Of a stretch of DNA of 64,000 nucleotides, positions 52,139 through 59,717 are shown piece by piece. This DNA is from Azonexus sp. GTDB lineage: Bacteria; Pseudomonadota; Gammaproteobacteria; Burkholderiales; Rhodocyclaceae. Where the stretch lies: positions 25,505 through 89,504 of the forward strand of contig JAGOAU010000011.1 in the NCBI GenBank assembly GCA_017983755.1, given 5' to 3'. Position 1 is the first letter of the stretch. Each line of letters opens with the position of its first letter. A program made the position numbers and the translations under genes. Under the pieces are notes generated by a model that was not told where the DNA came from, searched no databases, and saw only the letters and a list, made by a program, of their open reading frames with translations.

Positions 52139-52882
52139 ATGATGCCTCCCCTGACCGCTACCAAGACGATTTCCCTTTCGGTCATCAAGACCGCCTGTTC
52201 CAACTGCAATCTGCGCGAACTGTGCCTGCCTTTCGGGCTCAGCATCGAAGAGCTCGAGCGCCTCGACGACTTGGTGTCGACCCGTCGCCGCCTCAAGCGC
52301 GGCGAGCATCTTTACCGTTCGGGCGTACCCTTCGACGCGATCTACGCGATCCGCAGCGGCTTCTTCAAGACCGACGTTTTGCTCGAAGACGGGCGCGAGC
52401 AGGTCACCGGTTTTCAGATGGCCGGCGAATTGCTGGGCCTCGACGGCATCAGCACCGAACACCACACCTGCAACGCCGTCGCCCTAGAAGACAGCGAGAT
52501 CTGCGCCATCCCGTTCTCGCGCCTGGAAAGCCTGTCGCGCGAAATCCACACCCTGCAGCACCATTTCCACAAGGTGATGAGCCGCGAGATCGTGCGCGAC
52601 CACGGCGTCATGATGCTGCTCGGCACCATGCGCGCCGAAGAGCGGCTAGCCGCCTTCCTGCTCAACCTGTCACAGCGCTTTACAGCGCGCGGCTTCTCGC
52701 ATGCCGAGTTCTACCTGCGCATGACGCGCGAGGAAATCGGCAGCTACCTCGGCCTCAAGTTGGAAACCGTCTCGCGTGCCTTCTCGCGCTTTCAGGAAGA
52801 AGGTTTCATCGCCGTCCAGCAGAAACACATCCGGATTCTTAACGTCGCCGGCCTAAAGGCGCTGATGAATCACCGCGGGTAA
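52139..52882 (+). CDS. fnr: FNR-type oxygen-sensing transcriptional regulator
   Basis: A 247-residue CRP/FNR regulator. Cys20, Cys23, Cys29 (CSNCNLREL) and a fourth Cys in SEICAIP (equivalent to C122) form the oxygen-labile 4Fe-4S site. The recognition helix LKLETVSRAFSRFQ contains the E-SR signature for TTGAT half-sites. It should activate anaerobic genes such as hemN next to it. Its 3' end overlaps the convergent SirB2 gene by 13 bases. Confidence 0.96.
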   Translation: MMPPLTATKTISLSVIKTACSNCNLRELCLPFGLSIEELERLDDLVSTRRRLKRGEHLYRSGVPFDAIYAIRSGFFKTDVLLEDGREQVTGFQMAGELLGLDGISTEHHTCNAVALEDSEICAIPFSRLESLSREIHTLQHHFHKVMSREIVRDHGVMMLLGTMRAEERLAAFLLNLSQRFTARGFSHAEFYLRMTREEIGSYLGLKLETVSRAFSRFQEEGFIAVQQKHIRILNVAGLKALMNHRG

Positions 52883-53253
52883 GGCAGCGGACTGCGCGCC
52901 AGCGCAACGCTGACGATGTAGGCGAAGGCCGCCAGCGCCAGCACCAGAAATACCAGTCGCTGTCGTGGCGTCCGCCCCCGTTTCAGTGCCATCGTCCCGC
53001 ACAGGATGTAGGCCAGCAGGCCGAAGAACTTTGCCGTCAGCCAGTTCTGCGCGAACGGGTACTGGCCGCTCTGCCAGGCCATGACCAGCGCACTCCCGAG
53101 CAATAGCGTATCGACGATATGCGGCACGATGCGCGCCAGGCGCGCCTGCAGCAGCGGTGACCCAGTCAGCATCCACCAGCCGCGCAGACTGAAGCCGAGG
53201 CCGCTGAGGACGACGCAGGTGACGTGGAGATGCTTGAGGGCGAGATAACTCAT
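52870..53253 (-). CDS. SirB2 family membrane protein
   Basis: A 127-residue protein with four membrane segments and the SirB2 pattern LKHLHVTCVVLSGLGFSLRGWWML at its start, with conserved His. The family is named for a Salmonella gene but has no defined biochemical role; related proteins sit with heme-copper or NnrS-like genes. The ATG overlaps the stop of the upstream gene (ATGA). The 3' end overlaps fnr in convergent orientation. Confidence 0.82.
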   Translation of the reverse strand: MSYLALKHLHVTCVVLSGLGFSLRGWWMLTGSPLLQARLARIVPHIVDTLLLGSALVMAWQSGQYPFAQNWLTAKFFGLLAYILCGTMALKRGRTPRQRLVFLVLALAAFAYIVSVALARSPLPYPR

Positions 53254-54530
53254 GGCTGGGCGCTTTCCTTGAGGTGCCGGCGATAACGAAGCACGGCGCC
53301 CAGCAGATTGTAGAACAGCCAGCCGCTGGCCAGCACCAGCGCCGCGCCCGCCGGCCGCGCCAGCCATTCGGGCCAGACCACGGCAGCCAGCAGCATGGCC
53401 AGCGCCAGGGCATGCGCCTTCACCTGCCGCTGCATGTCGGCCTCGGGCAATAGCCGGTTCATGTTCGGCGCCAGCCCGCCGCCACTGTTCTGCAGATGCA
53501 GCCAGGCAAGGAACGGGACGATCTTGTACAGCATGCCGACGATGAAGGACATGAAGCCGCCGACCAGCAGCAGGATGCCGAAAATCAGGCTCCAGCCGGG
53601 CAGTTCGGCCAGCTGCGGCGAGGCGGTTGCGGTCAACGGCAAAAACAGGGCAAAAATGGCGCTGCCCAGGCCTAGCTGCCAGTAGCGATAGGTGGCATCG
53701 GCGCGCGCCCGCCGGCGCTGCATCTGCAGGCGCAGGGTCAGCGCGGCGAAGGCGATGCCGGCGAGCGCCGCCAGGCCCTGCACCAGGCGAATCGCCAGCG
53801 GCGACGCGAGCAGCACCGCCGCCGTCCACGCCAGCACCAGCCCGAGCATGATGCGCGGAAACCACCAGCTCGGCCGCGCCGGGTAGCCGGGTGTCAGCTG
53901 GAACATCGGCACGACGACGTAGGCCATCGCCGCCAGCAGGATGCCGGCCCAGCCGCCCAGCGCCCAGCCGGCGTGCAGGTCGGTCAGCACCGGCAGCGGC
54001 AGCGCCCAGCCGGCGGCGAGGGTGAGCGCCAGCAGGACGCCGAGGGCGACGGCGCCGGCCAGACCGAACAAGGCAAACTTGAGGCCGCGGATGGTCGGGC
54101 TGGTCGACGGCACACCCGACAAGGCCCGTCCGGTCGCAGCGAGAAAGGCGGCGATGCTCAGGCCGAGCATCACTGCCGCCATGCTGAGCAGGACCGGCTG
54201 GCCGAGCAGGAAACCGGCCGCCAGCAACACGGCGCCTGCCGACAGCCCGAGGTGCAGCCAGCGCGCAACGGCCAGCGGGTGGCGCAGGTTGGCACCGGCG
54301 ACGACCGGCAGTATCTGGATCAGCGCGCCGAGCATGACCTGCAGCATGAAACCGACCGTGATCAGATGGGTCGCAGCCAGCAGGCCCGGCATCCAGCGCG
54401 AGGCGAACATGTCCGGCCCGAGCACCAGGAGCAGCAGGCCGGCTGCCACGGAAAACAGCGGCGCGGTCAGGAAAAAGCGCAGCGGCGCGGCAAGCGGCGG
54501 GGCCTTGTCGAACGACATCAGCGCCTGCAT
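53250..54530 (-). CDS. NnrS-like / heme-copper oxidase-like membrane protein
   Basis: A 426-residue protein with about 12 membrane segments. His residues sit in helices in contexts such as AATHLITVGFMLQVMLGAL and TDLHAGWALGGWAGI, which resembles NnrS and subunit I of heme-copper oxidases. NnrS proteins bind heme and copper and relieve nitric oxide stress. Neighbours (hemerythrin, DUF2249, SirB2, fnr) support a role in NO or low-oxygen metabolism. A dispersed repeat (53626-53662) lies antisense within the linker region LPLTATASPQL. Confidence 0.72.
   Translation of the reverse strand: MQALMSFDKAPPLAAPLRFFLTAPLFSVAAGLLLLVLGPDMFASRWMPGLLAATHLITVGFMLQVMLGALIQILPVVAGANLRHPLAVARWLHLGLSAGAVLLAAGFLLGQPVLLSMAAVMLGLSIAAFLAATGRALSGVPSTSPTIRGLKFALFGLAGAVALGVLLALTLAAGWALPLPVLTDLHAGWALGGWAGILLAAMAYVVVPMFQLTPGYPARPSWWFPRIMLGLVLAWTAAVLLASPLAIRLVQGLAALAGIAFAALTLRLQMQRRRARADATYRYWQLGLGSAIFALFLPLTATASPQLAELPGWSLIFGILLLVGGFMSFIVGMLYKIVPFLAWLHLQNSGGGLAPNMNRLLPEADMQRQVKAHALALAMLLAAVVWPEWLARPAGAALVLASGWLFYNLLGAVLRYRRHLKESAQP
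53626..53662 (+). repeat. Uptake-sequence-like repeat, copy 15
   Basis: Core GTTGCGGTCAAC at 53626-53637; tail CAAAAACAGGGCAAAAATGG. Inside the NnrS-like gene, antisense to it. Confidence 0.9.
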
Positions 54531-54542
54531 GTGACCGCCGGT

Positions 54543-54770
54543 TCAGCGCCAGATCAGGATTTCGTAGGTGCCGTCGGCGACCAGCTCGGTCTCATGGGTG
54601 TAGCCGTTTTGCCGGAGCACCTTGTAGAGCGGATGCGGCTCGCGGTAAAGGAGGAGGAGCATCTTCTCCCCTTCCTTGAGCGTATCGAGCATTTCCATGG
54701 TCTTGACGAAGGGTTCGGGCGGCTCCATGAAGCGCGCATCGACGACATGGGGGGTCTTGGGGTGGCTCAT
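54543..54770 (-). CDS. DUF2249 protein
   Basis: A 75-residue DUF2249 domain protein with the pattern VDARFMEPPEPFVKTMEML, then LLLLYREPHPLYKVL and a final GTYEILIW. Such domains accompany hemerythrins and NO-related genes and look like small TusA-type folds. The start overlaps the stop of the hemerythrin gene (ATGA), so both are expressed together. Confidence 0.88.
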   Translation of the reverse strand: MSHPKTPHVVDARFMEPPEPFVKTMEMLDTLKEGEKMLLLLYREPHPLYKVLRQNGYTHETELVADGTYEILIWR

Positions 54771-55213
54771 GCTTCGGTCAGCTCGGTTTCAAGGTGGGCC
54801 AGCAATTCCGGGGTTTCGGCGGCCAGGTGCTGGTCGCACATCGGGTAGAGGATATTCTCTTCCTTCATGTTGTGCTGCTGCATCATGATCAGCAAGGTGT
54901 CGGCGAGGCCCAGGTAATCGTCGGAATTGCCCTGTTCCAGCGCGTCGACCGCATCATCGAGCAGCGCGCGCATCTGGCTGTGCTCCATGCGCATGACCTG
55001 GGTCGGCCCCATGCTCATGCCGGTCTTGGCCTCGAAGGTGGGGAACAGGGTTTTTTCCTCGCAAGCGAAATGCGCCAGGATGGCGTTGCGGAAATGCGCG
55101 AAGGCGGCTTTCGCCGCCGGCAGGTTCTTCTTGGCGATGGCCTGTTCGGCTTCGGCGAACAAGTCGTCGCAGTGCCGATGGTCGTCGGTCATAAAGGTAC
55201 GAATGGTGGTCAT
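54767..55213 (-). CDS. Hemerythrin-like protein
   Basis: A 148-residue four-helix hemerythrin HHE domain protein. Iron ligands are visible in DDHRHCDD, AHFACEEKTLFP, MRMEHSQM and QQHNMKEENILYP (H, HxxxE, H, HxxxE pattern). It probably binds O2 or NO at a di-iron site, consistent with YtfE/DnrN-like repair or sensing proteins. First gene of an operon with DUF2249, the NnrS-like protein and SirB2. ATG 55213 is chosen; an in-frame ATG lies seven codons upstream. Confidence 0.9.
   Translation of the reverse strand: MTTIRTFMTDDHRHCDDLFAEAEQAIAKKNLPAAKAAFAHFRNAILAHFACEEKTLFPTFEAKTGMSMGPTQVMRMEHSQMRALLDDAVDALEQGNSDDYLGLADTLLIMMQQHNMKEENILYPMCDQHLAAETPELLAHLETELTEA
54920..54956 (-). repeat. Uptake-sequence-like repeat, probable degenerate copy
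   Basis: Core with one mismatch (GATGCGGTCGAC, minus) at 54945-54956; tail GGAACAGGGCAATTCC keeps the spacing of the second tract. Inside the hemerythrin gene. Confidence 0.6.
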
Positions 55214-55360
55214 GGCTGGCTCGCGGCGTGGCAATGGACCCCATTCTCGGGATGCCCGCCGGCCTGCTCCTTAACCGCGGTCAAAAACCGCGCGAATCAG
55301 GGCGGCGTCTCTGCCGCCGCCAGCTACCCTCGCCGGTTACCGTCCGGCCGAACGAGAACG

Positions 55361-57109
55361 CTATTTTTCCAGCACGTAAGTGCCGGGGGCATCGGCCAGC
55401 GCCGGGAAGCTGCGGCTGGCCGCCGGGTAGGCGGGCACCAGGTCGCCGCAGCGTTCGCCCAGCCAGCGCGTCCAGTCTTCCCACCAGGTGCCGGTTTTCT
55501 TTTCGGCGCGGTCGAACCAGTGTTCCCAATGCTCGTTGCGCTCGGGTTCGCCGATCCAGTAGGAACGTTTGGGCGGGTTGACCGGCGGATTGACGATGCC
55601 GAGGATGTGCCCGGAACTGGAACGGACGAAACGCACCGGGGCGTTGACGTTGATGTACTTGCGGATCCGGTAGCACTGGTTCCACGGCGCGATGTGGTCG
55701 TCTTCGGCGGTCACCGCGTAAAGCGGCTGGACGATGCGGTCGAGGTCGATCGGTTCCCCGGCGATGGTCAGTTTGTCGCGCTTGACCAGATTGTTGTGCA
55801 GGTACATCTCGTGCAGGTAATACGAATGCATGGCGCGCGGCATGCGCGTGGTGTCCATGTTCCAGAACAGCACATCGAACGGCGGCAGCGGCTCGCCGAG
55901 CAGGTAGCTGTTGACCCAGTAATGCCAGATCAGGCTGTTCGAGCGCAGCATGCGGAAGGAGGTCGCCATCTCGCTGCCGTCGAGGTAGCCCTTCTTGGCC
56001 ATCGAGTCATCCAGCGCGCCGACGCAGGCGTCGTCGATGAAGACGTCGATATCGCCGGGGTGCGAGAAGTCGGTCAGCGTGGTGAACGCGCTCCAGTGCG
56101 CGACCGGCACCCGGTCGGCGCCGAAGCGCTTGTTGGCCCAGGCCATGTAGGTCGTGACCATGGTGCCGCCGATGCAGTAGCCGACCAGATGCACCTTGGG
56201 CACTTCGCAGAACTCGCAGGCGATGCGCACGACCTCGTTAACGCCTTCCAGCAGGTAATCGTCGAACCGCACCTCGGACATGCTCGCGTCCGGATTCTTC
56301 CAGCTCGTGATGAAAACCGAGAATCCCTGCTCGGTCAGATAGCGGACCATGCTCTTGCGGTTCGTCAGGTCGAGAATGTAGAACTTGTTGATCCACGGCG
56401 TGACGATCACTATGGGCGTGGCCCGCACCTTTTCGGTAGTCGGCGCGTAGTGGATCAGTTCCACCAGGCGGTTGCGGAACACCACCTTGCCCGGCGTCGT
56501 CGCCAGATCCTGGCCGACGACGAAGGCGTCGGGTTCGACCATCTGGATGTTGCGCGCCTTGGCATCGCGCAGGAAGTTCGCGAAGCCCCTGGCCAGGCTG
56601 TCGCCACTGGTCGCCACGAAGCGCTCGAGCGCCACCGGGTTGAGCCAGAAGTAGTTGGTCGGTGCCACCATGTTCAGCCACTTGCGCAGCCAGAAGGCGG
56701 AACGGCGACGCTCCTTGTCCGACAGGCCCGGCGTCTCGAAGAACATGTCCTCGAGGCGGCGCGTGAAGGCCAGGTACCACTCCTTGATGATGTCCCAGGT
56801 TGCGGCATCGGTCCAGATGGGGTCGGAAAAACGGACATCGTCAGGATTGGGGGTGATCACGTCTTCCGACGGCATGCCCAGCGCGCGGCGCATCACATGC
56901 GTCTGCAAGGCCATCAGGTCGCCCGACAGCGCACTCGCGGCGCGCATCAGTTCCTGCGGATGCATCATCCACGCCATTTGCGCATTGAGCAGCGACGAGG
57001 TCACGCCGAACGGATCGGCGGCCTTGCTGATCGCCATGCCGGCCGTTTCCAGCGGGCTCATGCCATTGATGTCGATGCCATGATTCTTGACGGACGAAGT
57101 GTCGGACAT
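55361..57109 (-). CDS. phaC: Class I polyhydroxyalkanoate synthase
   Basis: A 582-residue PHA synthase that polymerises 3-hydroxyacyl-CoA into storage polyester. The lipase-like box is GYCIGG with the nucleophilic Cys, the Asp is in TAEDDHIAPW and the His in SSSGHILGIVNPP. The N-terminal domain has the usual class I features (WFLNP-like NYFWLNPVALER). The ATG at 57109 was chosen over a long in-frame upstream extension. No phaA/phaB genes are adjacent. Copiotrophic storage in Rhodocyclales fits. Confidence 0.95.
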   Translation of the reverse strand: MSDTSSVKNHGIDINGMSPLETAGMAISKAADPFGVTSSLLNAQMAWMMHPQELMRAASALSGDLMALQTHVMRRALGMPSEDVITPNPDDVRFSDPIWTDAATWDIIKEWYLAFTRRLEDMFFETPGLSDKERRRSAFWLRKWLNMVAPTNYFWLNPVALERFVATSGDSLARGFANFLRDAKARNIQMVEPDAFVVGQDLATTPGKVVFRNRLVELIHYAPTTEKVRATPIVIVTPWINKFYILDLTNRKSMVRYLTEQGFSVFITSWKNPDASMSEVRFDDYLLEGVNEVVRIACEFCEVPKVHLVGYCIGGTMVTTYMAWANKRFGADRVPVAHWSAFTTLTDFSHPGDIDVFIDDACVGALDDSMAKKGYLDGSEMATSFRMLRSNSLIWHYWVNSYLLGEPLPPFDVLFWNMDTTRMPRAMHSYYLHEMYLHNNLVKRDKLTIAGEPIDLDRIVQPLYAVTAEDDHIAPWNQCYRIRKYINVNAPVRFVRSSSGHILGIVNPPVNPPKRSYWIGEPERNEHWEHWFDRAEKKTGTWWEDWTRWLGERCGDLVPAYPAASRSFPALADAPGTYVLEK

Positions 57110-57296
57110 TTTCGGTAACCTCTTGCGTATACGCTGATCTTTATACCATGGAGGTGGGCGCGTTTTTGGGCGTGTACACCCAGTTTTCAACGGCCTTCCG
57201 GCCAATCTGCGGCACCCTGTTTCACTTCGCCGCAACTTGGCGTAGCATGGTTCGCAAGAAGGCCGCCATGTCGGCACGCCCTAGAGGAGGAAGCCC

Positions 57297-57740
57297 ATGT
57301 TCAAGCACATTCTCGTACCTACCGACGGTTCCGAACTTTCGCAGGCCACGGCGCAGCGGGCCATCTCATTCGCCAAGGAAGCCGGCGCCAGGGTGACGGT
57401 TTTCTTCGCCAAGCCGGAATATCCGATCGCCTACTTCGGCGAAGGGGCGCTGATCGATCCGACGACGCCGGAGAAATTCGCCGAGCTGGCCGACCAGCAG
57501 GCTGCCGAATACCTTGGTGAAGTCCAGAAGCAGTGCGCGGCCGTCGGTGTCGAATGCGCAACCGTTACAGCGACCAGCGATGTACCTTACGAGGCGATCA
57601 TCGAGGCCGCCGAAAAATCCGGCTGCGACCTGATCTTCATGGCCTCGCACGGTCGCCGCGGCATCAGCGGCTTTTTGCTGGGCAGCGAGACGAACAAGGT
57701 GCTGACCCACTCCAAGGTGCCGGTCCTGGTCTATCGCTGA
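57297..57740 (+). CDS. Universal stress protein UspA family
   Basis: A 147-residue UspA-domain protein. MFKHILVPTDGSELS begins the first strand and ASHGRRGISGFLLGSETNKV is the ATP-binding loop (Gx2Gx9G(S/T)). It is transcribed divergently from phaC and has a strong GAGGAGG ribosome site. The 187-base intergenic region between them contains no open frame and no recognised operator. Confidence 0.93.
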   Translation: MFKHILVPTDGSELSQATAQRAISFAKEAGARVTVFFAKPEYPIAYFGEGALIDPTTPEKFAELADQQAAEYLGEVQKQCAAVGVECATVTATSDVPYEAIIEAAEKSGCDLIFMASHGRRGISGFLLGSETNKVLTHSKVPVLVYR

Positions 57741-57768
57741 CCGCACCGGGCGCGGCGCCGGGTAACGC

Positions 57769-58482
57769 TCAGCGCCGCCGACAGTCGTTGTGCCCGGGGC
57801 CGATGGCGCAAAGCACGGCCCCGCTTTCCAGATCGACGAATGAAACCTCCTCCAGCGTGCCGACGAAGTAGCGCTTCTTCAGCGTGAAATCGGTCGGCTT
57901 GCCGTAGGTGGCCTTCCAGAAGGTCGTGCTTTCGCTGATCACCGGTTCGCTCAGGCGCAGCCTGGCGCGCATGCCGAGATGGCTAGCGACGCCGGCCGGC
58001 AGGTCGGCCGCGAAGCCGGCATCGTCATCGACGCTGCGCGGGTAGAAATCGTAGAGATTATCGAAGGCGAGAAAGTAGTCGTAGCGCCAATTCACCTTCA
58101 TCTGCTGCGGCGACCCGATCTTGTCCTCGTGCAGGTACTCGCCGCGCTCGACCGCCACCGATTGCAGCGGCAGGAATTTGTAGCGGTAATAGTCGTCGAC
58201 CGCCGGATCGGCCAGCGGCCGCCAACTCCAGCCCTCGGCGACCTGGTTGAAGGCCATCCGGTAACGCACAACGGCACGTTCGCCCGCCACCTCGATCGTA
58301 AAACCGGAACCGGCTTCGAGATCGACGTCGACCTCGACCTCCCTTCCCGGCATCGCCTTGAGGCTGGCTTCCGGCAGGCGCGCCAAGGCGTCGAACTGCG
58401 TTTCGGCAGGTTCGACGGCATGTGCCGATGAAAAAAAGGCGGCGGCCGCAGCCGCCGTGAATACTTGTCTGAGGAAAAACAT
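57769..58482 (-). CDS. Exported protein, unknown function
   Basis: A 237-residue protein with a signal peptide (FFLRQVFTAAAAAAFFSSAHA). The mature part is rich in beta strands, with VEVDVDLEAGSGFTIEV and WRYDYFLAFDNLYDFYPRSV, and one late Cys pair (LCAIGPGHNDC). I recognise no family with confidence. It is convergent with uspA and lies just downstream of the exporter operon, separated by a 100-base gap. Confidence 0.65.
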   Translation of the reverse strand: MFFLRQVFTAAAAAAFFSSAHAVEPAETQFDALARLPEASLKAMPGREVEVDVDLEAGSGFTIEVAGERAVVRYRMAFNQVAEGWSWRPLADPAVDDYYRYKFLPLQSVAVERGEYLHEDKIGSPQQMKVNWRYDYFLAFDNLYDFYPRSVDDDAGFAADLPAGVASHLGMRARLRLSEPVISESTTFWKATYGKPTDFTLKKRYFVGTLEEVSFVDLESGAVLCAIGPGHNDCRRR

Positions 58483-58582
58483 GTCGATACCTGAACGCTG
58501 CCATGAGGGCAACGCTCGACCGTCATTCTGGGCACGGGCCGGCTATCCGCCCATGATGCATATCAACAAATGCTGATGCGGC

Positions 58583-59716
58583 TCACACCTGCGTCTGCGT
58601 CACCGCCTTGCGGAAGCGCAGCAGCGCGACGGTGAAAAAGCAGCCGCCAACGGCGAGCATGGCCAGCAGGTCGCGCCAGATCACGTCCAGGCCGGCCCCA
58701 CGGTAGAGGATGCCTTGCGCCAGGCGGACGAAATAGGTGGTCGGCGCCGCCAGCATGATGTGCTGCACCAGCGGCGGCATGCTCTCACGCGGCGAGACGC
58801 CGCCGGAAAGCAGCAGCAGCGGGATGATGCAGAGGATGACGAGCAGCCCGAACTGCGGCATCGAGCGCGCCAGCGTGCCGAGAAAGATGCCAATCGACGC
58901 CGCCGCGAACAGGTAGCAGGCGGCCGCCGCCAGGAACAGCGGCAGCGAGCCGGCAATCGGCACCTTCAGCACCTGCTGCACCATCACCAGCAGCGCGAAG
59001 CTGACGCCGAGCAGCACCGCCAGCCCGTTGGCCCAGATCTTGGCCATCATGATCTCGAACGGCGTCAGCGGCATCACCAGCAGGTGCTCGATGGTGCCGT
59101 GCTCGCGCTCGCGGATGAAGGCGGCGCCGACCAGGATGATGGTCAGCATGGTGACGTTGTTGATGACTTCCATGACACCGCCGAACCAGACGCCGATCAG
59201 GTTGGGGTTGAAGCGCACACGGGTCGTCAGCTTGATCGGCGTCGCGCTGCTGTCGCGCGTGCCGGTCAGGTATTCGTTGATCTCGCCCAGTGCGATGGTG
59301 TTGATGTAGGTGGCGCCGATGAAGGCCTGGCTCATGATCGTCGCGTCGATATTGAGCTGCATGTCCGGTTTGCGCCCGGTTTCCACGTCGTGCTGGAAGT
59401 TGGGCGGGATCACCAGCGTGAAGTTGTAGCGGCCGGAATCCATGCCCTTGTCCAGCTCGGCCAGCGTCGTCTGTTGCGGTGGACGGAAATAAGGCGGGTA
59501 AAACGCACCGACGATGCGCCGCGACAACGGCGACTGGTCCTCATCGACCACCGCGATCGGCGCGTTGCGCAGTTCCTGCGAAGCGCCGGTCGCCGCCGTG
59601 TAGATGGCACCCGAAAAGGCCCAGCAGATGAGCACCAGCAGCACCTTGTCGGCGCGCAGGCTTTGCAGTTCCTTCAAGCCCAGGCGATAGATATTGGCGA
59701 GCGTCGCGAAACGCAT
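58583..59716 (-). CDS. yhhJ: ABC-2 type permease, YhhJ-like
   Basis: A 377-residue ABC-2 permease with an N-terminal membrane helix (about 24-44), a large periplasmic loop and five C-terminal helices. IREREHGTIEHLLVMPLTPFEIMMAK is the conserved ABC-2 coupling region. It pairs with the RbbA-like gene upstream (one base between stop and start), giving the yhiI-rbbA-yhhJ arrangement of E. coli. Substrate unknown; drug or small-molecule export is likely. Confidence 0.92.
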   Translation of the reverse strand: MRFATLANIYRLGLKELQSLRADKVLLVLICWAFSGAIYTAATGASQELRNAPIAVVDEDQSPLSRRIVGAFYPPYFRPPQQTTLAELDKGMDSGRYNFTLVIPPNFQHDVETGRKPDMQLNIDATIMSQAFIGATYINTIALGEINEYLTGTRDSSATPIKLTTRVRFNPNLIGVWFGGVMEVINNVTMLTIILVGAAFIREREHGTIEHLLVMPLTPFEIMMAKIWANGLAVLLGVSFALLVMVQQVLKVPIAGSLPLFLAAAACYLFAAASIGIFLGTLARSMPQFGLLVILCIIPLLLLSGGVSPRESMPPLVQHIMLAAPTTYFVRLAQGILYRGAGLDVIWRDLLAMLAVGGCFFTVALLRFRKAVTQTQV

Positions 59717-59717
59717 G

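Noticed and set aside
52111-52306. Alternative upstream start of fnr
   Set aside because: Starting at 52139 places Cys20, Cys23 and Cys29 exactly as in E. coli FNR; other frames overlap the FNR box.
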